This document shows, one piece after another, positions 45,094-55,500 of a stretch of 64,000 bases of DNA. Position 1 is the stretch's first letter; each line of letters starts with the position of its first letter. The stretch covers positions 8,555,098 to 8,619,097 of the forward strand of contig NC_135560.1 in NCBI RefSeq assembly GCF_964340395.1, in the 5' to 3' direction. Both the position numbers and the translations under genes were made by a program. This DNA is from Glandiceps talaboti. Its lineage: Eukaryota; Hemichordata; Enteropneusta; Spengelidae. The notes under the pieces were generated by a model that was given only the letters and a program-made list of their open reading frames with translations, had not been told where the DNA came from and searched no databases.

Positions 45094-46393
45094 ATGTTAT
45101 TGTTATGTAACAATCCATTTTCATTTGATTTTATCATGCTTTCTATCAATTTGACCGGAAAATAATTGAGAACAACCAGTGCCCACGACTTCAGCAATTC
45201 CTTCCCCCAGGGGTGACTGTAACGATCTGTATTGAATTTGCCAATGACCCCTCAAATTTTCTGGAGACCCCCCCCCCCCAGCCATAAATAATGATAGGGC
45301 CCTAAAGTAAACACGTGTATATTCAATATGGACTATAAAGCGGTGATGTGTCATGGTAAAAAAGTAGTATATAATAGACTACGATGTCTGTTTGCTCCCT
45401 GCCGTATGATTTGTAATGATTGGGAGCCTGAAATGAAAAGATTTCCCGTTTTCATGTAATATTGGTCCGCTAAAGAAAGAAACATTAATAAAGTGAATCT
45501 AGTCTAGGGGTGGTCCTGCTGCAGACGGAGTGGGTCGGGACTCGATTCTGACAAAAACACCGAGAGAAGGAAACAGTCGTTGTCAGAAACTTTATTCCTT
45601 CGTCTGCAAGCAGGACTATAGTCTAAAGGCTATCCGTCTTCAGATTCAAGGCCAAGGATAGCTACACTTCGTGTAATATTTATTCATGCAAAAGTTTTTG
45701 ATAATACAGTCCAAAAACTTTGTTGACTTTGTCCTTTAGTCTATTTGCAAAACGGCTTACCGTGAAAATTAGGGTATGGGGTGTATGCTACATGATCCCT
45801 ATACATAAGAAGTTATCCCGGGGGCGGTACCAATAGCCAACTCTGGTATGGGTGTGTGGCCAGTGCTGGAAACCCCAGACCCCATTTTAGACCCACTTTG
45901 ACCAAAAATCAAGACCCCATTTTAGACCATTACAGGATTCTAAAAGATGAAAGTTTAGACCGAACTATTTTTTCCTTAGAAGGCAACATTTTGGGGCAAT
46001 TAATGGCAATTACGATTGGTAAGGACAGTGGACCACATTTTAGACCAAGCAAAATAAAAAATAATGGAAAGTGGATCCCATTTTAGACTCTTCAACTCGA
46101 AAAAACACCCCATTTTAGACCAAAAGGGTTAGAAAATGCACCCCAAAGGGCGGCACATATACGTATACTCATATAAGGGGAGTAGCCCCCCGGGGAAGTA
46201 ATACGGTGAAAGATAGGCTTTGCCACTTATTGAACTCCATGGTTGTCATTGTCGTTCATGTTATCGGCCTTGTATTTGTCCAACCATGGATGTCCATGGT
46301 CCAACTGATAAAGTGGTCACATCGGTTCGACTTTCTGTCGAAATACAGCACTAAAAGTGCATCACGGAGCAGTCATTCCAAAGATCCTGTGAG
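45094..46393. other. Repeat-rich region before the unrecognised gene
   Basis: No coding exon was supported. It contains an imperfect inverted repeat at about 45495-45615 (CTGCTGCAGACG against CGTCTGCAAGCAG) and a degenerate array of CCCATTTTAGACC-type units at about 45865-46125. Confidence 0.5.
45865..46125. repeat. Degenerate array of CCCATTTTAGACC units
   Basis: The 13-mer core and close variants recur seven to eight times at irregular spacing. Confidence 0.75.
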
Positions 46394-46582
46394 ATGAGTT
46401 TGTCTAAAGGAGATGAGGTGATCGAATGGTCATCCAACAGCCAGTTGTCTGAAGAAGTCCAAGTTCATTCTGAGGAATCGATTCAATTAGTGTCCACAGA
46501 AATTGACTCCAATATCCAACAAGTGTGTATATCGATTCAAGACAATACTGACACCACGCTAAACGTCGCTATCAATATGTCG
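46394..46582 (+). CDS. Alternative first coding exon (variant A) of the unrecognised 53-kb gene
   Basis: The open frame starts MSLSKGDEVIEWSSNSQ and ends ...INMS at an AG-free GTGAGT donor, phase 0. It is acidic and Ser/Gln-rich. It can join in frame to the exon starting at 53165, giving a 373-aa variant. A 63-codon upstream ORF (46206-46397) overlaps the ATG by four bases and could damp translation. That this exon belongs to the same gene is inferred from phase, strand and lack of any other partner. Confidence 0.5.
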
Positions 46583-46671
46583 GTGAGTTCTCGCTTTTTA
46601 TTGAGACACCACGGTTGTTGTTGGTGCATATAGACCAGACATGGCTTAATCTAGCCACAGGGAAGTTTACA

Positions 46672-47089
46672 GGGTAGATCATAGAGTAAAGAACGAATAA
46701 TCAATTTTGTTCTCGCGATTTTCCGAAAATCAGTGAGTGTTACATCCACTAATCCGACTAATGGAGGTAACACTACAGGCAATTAAGAAGATACTTGTCT
46801 GTGGTAACACGTATACTGCCATTAGTTGGACCAGTAGATTTTTACACTTACCGTGCAACGTGTTACTAGTTTTAAGAACGTGAGTTTGTTCTAGGATTAG
46901 CAATCTGCTAATTAATGCAAAGTTGGAAAACATCTGATAAGACAGTGGTAACAGAAGAAAATAGTGGAGGGGGTGGTGAGAGGAAACCACATTTAAAACT
47001 TTATTTGAAATGTAGAGAAAATAATATTAGAAATTCGGAAAATCGCGAGAACAAAATTGATTATCTGTTCTTTACCCTATGATCTGCCT
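46672..47089. mobile_element. MITE-like element with about 60-bp terminal inverted repeats
   Basis: The left end GGGTAGATCATAGAGTAAAG...TTGTTCTCGCGATTTTCCGA pairs with the right end TCGGAAAATCGCGAGAACAA...TTTACCCTATGATCTGCC. The interior (about 300 bp) encodes nothing recognisable. Confidence 0.85.
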
Positions 47090-47343
47090 TGTATACTGTC
47101 TAGAATAACGAAGAAAATAATTTAGATTTTCCATTTTTTTTAAAAATGCAAAGTTGGTGGAAGGACATCGTAGTGTCATATAATATGGATATAGGTATTT
47201 TCTGATAAGAAAGCATCCACTACTTCTTGTACTCATGACAGACATGAAGATGGTTGGAGAATAACAAGATACGTAACATATATGTAAATCATATATATGT
47301 AAATCATCTCGTTTGATAAATGTAGCTCAAAATACCATGTACA

Positions 47344-47447
47344 GTCTTGCTGCTAGACGTTCGGGCTTTCTTCCGATACGATAGCGATGTTGGTCATGTG
47401 TCGTATTGTATCGGAAGAACATCCGAGGTCTAGCATCTAGACTAAAT
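47344..47447. mobile_element. Short palindromic MITE, same family as 14131-14644
   Basis: AGTCTTGCTGCTAGACGTTC...CTTCCGATACGATAGC pairs with GTATCGGAAGAACATCCGAG...CTAGCATCTAGACT. It is flanked on both sides by AATACCATGTA (11 bp). Confidence 0.85.
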
Positions 47448-48948
47448 ACCATGTAGCTCGAGGCAAAAAGTGTATTCAATCAAGCGAATGCATGGCAAGT
47501 CCAACACGTCTATATCTGTTTTAAATAGCCTGACTTTCATTGCTATGTTAGTGCGTATAAATATCTCATAGCAATCATCTCAAAAATCTACAAGTAAGCT
47601 TGACATCGGGGCAAAGAGTCGTCTCTCTTATACTAGAAGGACTGTGTATGGAAATGGGTGGTACTTCCATGGACTGTGATTATCCGTGATTTTACATTTG
47701 CGTCCTTTGTTTACTGTTTTCTGTGATGTTCCATATTCAAAATAGTTGTAACATCAATAAACCTACATCTATTACATCATAAATAAAGATGGCAAATGAA
47801 TATAGATTGTAGTTTCGTGGCCACGTCACTCTTATGCAATATGTTGACACTATTGTTTCAACACAGATTCCACCTTGCTGATAGTGTGAACAATGATATA
47901 CCAACAAAGGCGACCTTGACATTGTTGTAAGGGGTAAACCATTTGATTTCTGAGGGACCGGAGGATTTTCAAGAGATTTTCGGTCAAAAGCAGGAAAAAC
48001 AAGTATTCGTAGAAGTCACATATCCCCCCCCCCCCCCCATATCGTTTATTTGTGTGTGACTAAAACTTATTTTATTTCGAATGATAAATATTTGTTAATG
48101 GTACGGCATGCAACAATATACTTTGGGAAATTTTCTCGGTGTTAGTTTTCTGAATTCAAATTTCAATTGTGATCGGGAGATGGTATTGTTATCACCTCAA
48201 CATGACTGTTACAATAACACCATGCAGGTAGCACTTTTTAGTCCTTAATTTCAAAACTTTCTAGGGTACCCCCCCCCCGCACACACACACACACACACAC
48301 TGCTCCCTTGCATTTTCATTTAAAAAGTTTACTTACTTTTATTAATACCTCGATATGTTAACATATCACCAGAAAGTGGGTTTTTTAGTCCTTGAATGTC
48401 AAAAATCTCCAGGGGCGGGAGGAGGGACTTGAAACCTTCCTCCCGGACCCGCCCTATTTTGCGCCCTCAAACTACAGACAAGTGAAACATTTTGTGCTCA
48501 AACTTCTATTCAACTTTACCGCCTACTTTCCAATTTTACTAACTACTTTTGGAATAATAAATAATAAATAATAATAATATCACTTGTAAAGCGCCATATA
48601 TCCTAAAAGTTCATAGGCGCTGAAACACTACAAAAAACGATAAAAACTACTAGTGTAAAACATACTAAAAGAGTCTCAAAGTTCACTGACAATATAAAGA
48701 GTCCCATGTAATAAAATTCATTAATGATGCACAAGAATCACTGGTAAAAAGTACTTGTGATAGCAAAAAGTCACTTCTTCTAGAAGTCACTAATGATAAA
48801 TAAGAATCAGTCACTAGAAAGTGTCACCTGTAATAAAAGCAAAAAAAAATATTAAAGAAAAGTCACTTATGTTAAAAATGCTGTTCTGAACAGGTGAGTC
48901 TTCACTTTAGTTTTAAAACACGATAGTTCATCACACTGTCTTCACAAT

Positions 48949-49137
48949 TAGACTGCTGCAGCATTGGAGAAAGCACGTTTCCCATACGATGATTTTACCG
49001 GACTAATTTCGACAAGTAGCTTGGACTTAGAGCATAGATTACTGCTGAGTTCATAAAACTTCAGAAGCTGGGATATGTATGGTGGAGCCGTGTCATGTAG
49101 TGCTTTATATGTTATCAGAAGTACCTTGAATTCAATC
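48949..49137 (-). mobile_element. LINE reverse-transcriptase C-terminal remnant
   Basis: The minus-strand translation contains [28 protein letters not shown] and [11 protein letters not shown]. This is the familiar carboxy-terminal block of CR1/L2/jockey-type LINE ORF2 proteins (FKILLLTYKALHGLAPxYL...YGxRAFSxAAPxLWN). It is cut off by the adjacent ATGT microsatellite. An adjoining TTGTAAAGCGCCATATA tail-like motif lies near 48585. Confidence 0.75.
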
Positions 49138-49138
49138 T

Positions 49139-49186
49139 GATGTATGTATGTATGTATGTATGTATGTATGTATGTATGTATGTGTG

Positions 49187-49218
<32 letters not shown>

Positions 49219-49238
49219 TGTATGTATATATATATATG

Positions 49239-49324
<86 letters not shown>
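49139..49324. repeat. (ATGT)n and (AT)n microsatellite
   Basis: About twenty ATGT units, followed by some forty AT units. It abuts the perfect palindrome at 49325. Confidence 0.95.
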
Positions 49325-49328
<4 letters not shown>

Positions 49329-49462
49329 TTGGTAGTACTGGAACTCTTTCTTGGTTGTAACTCGGAGTTTCACGCATTGCGCGATCATCAGTTGTCTGTT
49401 GATCGCGCAATGCGTGAAACTCCGAGTTACAACCAAGAAAGAGTTCCAGTACTACCAAAACT
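49325..49462. repeat. Perfect 63-bp inverted repeat with 12-bp spacer
   Basis: The left arm 49325-49387 and right arm 49400-49462 are exact reverse complements. The outer ends are AGTTTTGGTAGTACTGGAAC and its complement. The inner 36 bases of the right arm recur at about 49620-49657. The structure is bracketed by (AT)n tracts. Confidence 0.95.
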
Positions 49463-49519
49463 ATTACGCTCTGCCACTGCGGTATAGAGCACTGTCTTAG
49501 TAGATTGATACCCACCGAG

Positions 49520-49614
<95 letters not shown>
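49520..49614. repeat. (AT)n microsatellite
   Basis: About forty-seven uninterrupted AT units. Confidence 0.95.
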
Positions 49615-49616
<2 letters not shown>

Positions 49617-49659
49617 CTGATGATCGCGCAATGCGTGAAACTCCGAGTTACAACCAATA

Positions 49660-49749
49660 TGTGTGTGTGTGTGTATGTGTGTGTGTGTGTGTGCGTGCGT
49701 GCGTGTGTGTGTATGTATGTATGTATGTATGTATGTATGTATGTATGTA

Positions 49750-49780
<31 letters not shown>

Positions 49781-49822
49781 ATGTATGTATGTATGTATGT
49801 ATGTATGTATGTATGTATGTAT
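49660..49822. repeat. (GT)n/(ATGT)n compound microsatellite
   Basis: Alternating GT and ATGT blocks with a few GCGT units. Confidence 0.95.
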
Positions 49823-50431
49823 ACAGCAATCAAAGAAATAAAAAGTGATGATTGACAGACACTGGACTAGGGTTGTCAGTAATATCCTACACGACGACAA
49901 TACTCAAAGCATATACTGTTGTTATTTTTTTAATTACTGTACCCCTACTAGGCAAAAAATAATGCTGTCGAGCTGCTCTCTCGAAAAAGAACATGTGCTG
50001 TTAGGGGTATGGTGGTTGAAATTAATTGTTGGGTCCTCTGATCGGGTCCAAGTCCTCCAGCCCCCCACCCCCCTCCCACCCAATCAAATGGTTTACACCA
50101 AAGTAACACCGTTACCTGAATGCAAACCACACCTGAGTTCCTTGCTATTGTTTATTCATCACTGGTTGTTTAATCACAATCGTGTCACCTTGCATGTATT
50201 TTGCATAAAATTATGTAGAAACACCCAGTTTCTATGCCATATATGTATATTGTGTTTTTACGGTGCTAAGGATCCGAGTTTGGCAATAAATCAGCTTGCA
50301 TTAGTGCTCATGTTGGTCTCTGTACATTGATTCCTGTTGGTACTCCTCGACGATTGAGTGTAATTGCCTGGTAAAAGAGTTGTTACTGACGACCTAGAAA
50401 AAAAGCCATACAAAAGGCATCGACAGTTGTA

Positions 50432-52487
50432 ATGGCAGATGTAGATTCCAATAGTCTTGAAACTGTGATTGCTCCCTCCACAGCTGCAGTAAATTCAAAA
50501 TCTAAGGTACGTTGGATATATGAAATGTCTACGTCACTCATAATTACGAGTTGGCCTCCTATTAAATTCAGCCATACACAAACAGGCGTTGAAGTTAGCG
50601 GATTTCGCCATTTCGAGGTGGACAGACGTCCGTACCGGTTACAGCATATGTGTAGCAGTATTCAATGAAACACATTTTCGTGCATAAAAAAATCCATTTG
50701 CATTCGAAAATTCATTTTTTCATTGGTTAATTCATAGACGGTAGACCTTCCATGTTAGTTGTCTGAGGGTTAATTTACATATTTGTATTCGTAAAATCAT
50801 TTTAATGCGAAATGTCAATGTTTGTATTTGTACTATTCGTCAATGTCTATTCATGTGCTAACAATGTATGTTTTATGTTCGTCAAAAATATAGTGGTATT
50901 CTTTAAACTTAAGCTTCCCTTTGTATTTGTGATTTTCAATATTGTTATGTTTGCTTGTTGTAACCTTGTGTTCATATGCATGCTACGACCCAGTTTCTGT
51001 TGTACACGTACGCACGGTATTTCCATTCGAGAGAGAAACATATAGTAAAACTGTAATTTGTAATGGACTCCTAAATTCTTGCGTGGGAAGCGTGTGTATT
51101 TTGTTATTCAAGTGAAACATGTATGAAACCGTCATTACTATAATTCAAATCTGAGGTAAATCATGTGTTTATATAGTGTTATATATTGTAGTAGCGACTG
51201 GGGGGAGTCGAATCTCGAATCTTTCGCCGTCACATTGAATTCTGAATTCCTCCGTCCGCAATTAAGACAGTCATATTGTAATCTATGGCAGCTTGTGCGT
51301 TGATTTGGTGTAAGAGGGTGTTTTAATTTCATTTTTATACGTTTCTTTTCTATTTCTTACTTTGTATAAGGATATTTTTCTGATAACAAAACGTATTTAG
51401 GGAGCCTCAGTATTTACAAAGGGCTGGAGGAAATCACACATGGTCTGTTAAATAAAACATGACCCCCCCCCCCCATTCTCCATTTGTAAAAAGTGACCCT
51501 CCCCTTTTTCCCATTTTATAAAACATGACCCTCCCCATGACAGTTACATATACTGAACGTTAATCAATATTCCCATCATATGTATACATACAAAATACAA
51601 GTTTCTGTATTAGAAAGCAATATTTGTACATATAAAGTGACAAACAGTAAAGTACTGGCTAATTACCTTTCTCTTATAATCATTGTCATAGAGTTAAAAG
51701 AAATATTGAGTTATCAGTTTGACCTCTAGTAAAAGGGCGATGACCATTGTCAGTGACTATCATTTTGAAGAAATTCAGTATAATCCTCTCACCTGGAACA
51801 TTGAACTTGTGAAAACAAAGTAACTCTGAGTTCAAAAGAAAGTCTTGGTATTAATTTTCACACCTATTCAACAAGAGATAATCCTTTACACCTGGATAAA
51901 CAATCCTTGTATCCAGGGTAGCTTTCTTATGTTTAGTAACTCTTCCAAAAATAATGACCAATCATAATTCAATTTTAGAGCATGTGATCCTTTGTAGCCA
52001 ATGGGATGGAAGTAGTGTTATTATGGGATGGGGAATGCTATAAGAATGGGTTTTTTAGTTTGTGACTTCAGTTTTGTGACTGGTTTGAGGTGAGAGCTGT
52101 CTTGGCTCTAAATAAAGTTCACAACTCCTTCTCAAGAAGTTCTGCGTGCTTGCCTGTATATCTAGTGAGTGTGTTGTGCTGAGACTTTGGTAATTCGATC
52201 TAAGAGTTAACAAGTGAAGTTGAAGGCAACTATACACGGCCGTATACTAAACTTCGTTACAATCATACACACTCTAGTTAGTATCTAAAATGTGCTTTCC
52301 ATGTTGTGCATACTCTGTCTGATCTGGTCACTTGTAAAAGTTCCATGATACCATTGTCATCATCATCATCACCACCCTCACCTTCAGTATTGCCATTATC
52401 GTGTCACTTTAATCTGACTCACTGGCACTACTTGAGTCAGTATTTGTATCACTGTCCGTGTGCTCTATGACATTCAAAACTAAATCG

Positions 52488-52536
<49 letters not shown>

Positions 52537-55500
52537 TATCATAATCATCATACTTAAAGTATACTTTGGAATGTCAAGTACATTTCCATGCTCAAGTATA
52601 CTTAAAATATAAATTTACAATAATTGAATCTTCAAATTGGTCACAAAACTACGGATTATAAAATGTTACCCCCCCCCCCCAACATTGTAATTCAAAAGAT
52701 GACTCTCCCCCAAGAACAGGGTTGTAAAATGTGACACCCCCATTCCTCCGCCCCCCCCCCCCTGTAAATACTGAAGGCTGCCATTTAGCAAGTTTTGGTA
52801 TTGAGGGATTTTGTCAGCAGTGTGGGAAAAATACAGACACACATATTTAACAAGTTACGAACATGTCCGGATTCATGCCTGGTTTATCCGAACACCTTTA
52901 AAAAAAGGTACTGATGACTTTAGGAGTCTAATTGTCTTGTGTGATGATCCAATGTCTAGATATCAGCTATACAACTCGAACTTTTTTGATGCACAAGTTT
53001 AGTTCGATGGTGATGACGGCTAGCTAATGCCGATAGTACTTTTAAATTTTTAGACTGTCTTGTTATTTCTTATAAAATATTTGTTTATGAAGTTGAATTT
53101 ACTTCTAAGTATTTCAATCTTAAAATTTCTAATTGGTTTGTTAAATGTGATTTTTTTTCTGAAGGTTATCAAATCCGACACCAACTTGAAGACCAAGGCT
53201 CTCACGAAGTCGCCGTCGACACCAGAACAAAAACAATTAAAAAGCCATCCAATTTTAACTTCGTCTTCGTCATCAGAGGTTGAAATATGCATAGTAAATG
53301 ATGAAAAGGCTAATACCGAAGCAACGAAAGAAAGTAAAAATATATCGCGATCGGGCACAGAATCTCAAACTTTGTCGACAAAGAAGGATAAAAAATATTC
53401 CAAAGGCGTGTCATCAAAGAAATACGCGTTAAAGAAAGTAAATGACAGAAGAGAAAAGACGAAATCAACGAAACTGTCTACACCAAAGGACAAGTCAAAA
53501 ACTCCAAAGTTGACCAAAAGTACAACACCTGTTCAAAGTAATAGCTCTTCGAGGGTTAAGACATCAACGCCAAAGAAGAGTACAGTGACCGTCAAAGTGA
53601 TTAAAAGGACAACGGCTGATGATGTCCATGGTGAGAAGAAGTTGAACGATTCTGAAGAAGGCACAGCTAATAAAGCCCATAAAACTGATAAGGAAGAGTC
53701 AACAAAACCTGAGCGTTTGGTCGAAGTGGAAGAATTCTTTATCGATGATAATATACGAGAATTCCGTGATGACGGCGATTATCACAGTCTCTCGTTGTAT
53801 GGAATGTCGTCAGAAATGTCGCAAGAACTCAGAAATGAATACTACAACCCGAGTCCCGGGTTAGGTCGTCAAAATGCACACTATTTCGATCCATGTCCAG
53901 AGTTAGATGGCGAAGGTCTACTGACCACTGAGAAGCTCGCATACTACTGTTCTCTCAATGATAAACCGTTAATGGTAGACGTTGGTACGGATGGTGAGTA
54001 GACCATATAAATAATACACGAAACTGTCGTATATAAAGCGGATTATGGTTAATCTACAGTACCGTAGCCTGCGGGGGCGGGGGGGCGGAGGGGGGGGGGG
54101 GGCAGCTGCCCCCTCCCTGAGATTTTGAAAAAAAAGAGGGAACAAAGATACTTTTTGAATACGTAGCGATGTTATTAAAATCGTTATTTACGTGACGATT
54201 CCTAGCATGTTATTACCAAACAAAATAATCAAGTTTGAACCAACCTTGGAAAATGCTTCCACTTATAAACAAACTTGATCTAACAACCCACAGTTGTTTA
54301 TATGGTAAACGCAATGTCATACACTTATTGATAGTGTTAGGAATCCCCTTCCCTTTATTACTAACGGCCCTTTTCAGGGCCACCACATCCTCCAAAAAGC
54401 GAACTACCAAACCGCTAAACTATAGTTTCAACAAATAAAGTCTTGAGAATAATAATCTCCCGATATGGATAGAAGAAAATTTGCAAGACAAAAACATGAA
54501 ACACACCTTAAACACCTTGGTAAATTATAATCCAAGAGAAAATCCAAACGGTGGTTTTCCTCTAGTAGCCTCTGTTTGTAGATGTCTACAAACAAACACG
54601 TGGTTGTAGTATGGGCTCACCAGCTTCTCTAGAGATAGCTGACATCGCATTCCACAAACTTGAGTGGTGCATTATTGAAACATACATGGATAAAAGTAAG
54701 CAATAAACCACCCCCTGGGAATGGTATGCCAAGAGGTTTTGACCAGTGAACGAAATATGTGCACGAGCGATAGCGAGTGCATATATTGAGTTCACTGGTC
54801 AAAACCAAGTGGTATACCATTCCCAGGGGTGGTTTATCGCTATTATATTATACCAGTATATTGAAAATATCGGAAACAAGATAAGACGCAATGTTTTCTG
54901 GTTTCATTTGCGCCCCCATCCCTGCACGGACTGCAACGCTCGTAGACGTACGGTGAACATCAAAATTTGGATGCGTGCCAACTGTGCATTATCGCTCATT
55001 TTAGACGTCTAGACCAATCAGATCTCTCGATTTGCGCCATCAATATACTGATATAATATAATCATGATAATATCACTTTGGACACGTTTCACTGATGTCA
55101 TATTAATGCTATTCCGTGGCACACAAACTGAACTCAATATTTAAGTGAAAAGATAAATGAAATGCACCAAACATTAAAATTTTCGTTGGTCAGCTCAGAA
55201 ACGGAAAGTGGTATGCCTTGATTTGGTGATATACTGAGGTCATAGGTTCAAAAAAAAAACCTTTGGATATCAAGACTCACACCAAACTAGTCTAGTTCCT
55301 ATACAGTATCGATCGTTACGATTTATACAATGTGTGGTTATGGAAACCACATTCTGGTCATCCAGACTACACCAAACCGACTGAAACTTTTCATTACCTC
55401 CATAGACAATCATGTCATCCAAAGTGATATTAAATTGAAACAATGAGGTATGAACGTGCAGTAACGAAGAAGATTTCCAAAACAAATTGAAATTCTTCAT

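Larger units (their letters stand above)
51400..52782. mobile_element. Second copy of the GGGAGCC TIR element, split by a solo LTR
   Basis: Starts TTA|GGGAGCCTCAGTATTTACA and ends TGTAAATACTGAAGGCTGCC. The interior matches the reverse complement of 56832-57273 (shared ATACTGAACGTTAATCAAT and GTATACATACAAA). It is interrupted by the LTR at 51684-52261 and an (ATC)n tract. It lies in intron 1 of the unrecognised gene. Confidence 0.75.

Noticed and set aside
46206-46397. 63-codon frame with hydrophobic segment as a membrane protein
   Set aside because: No splice or homology support, and it overlaps the better exon start; treated as a possible upstream ORF only.
49132-49900. Several overlapping Ile-Tyr, Met-Tyr-Val-Cys and His-Thr frames
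   Set aside because: Microsatellite translations on both strands.
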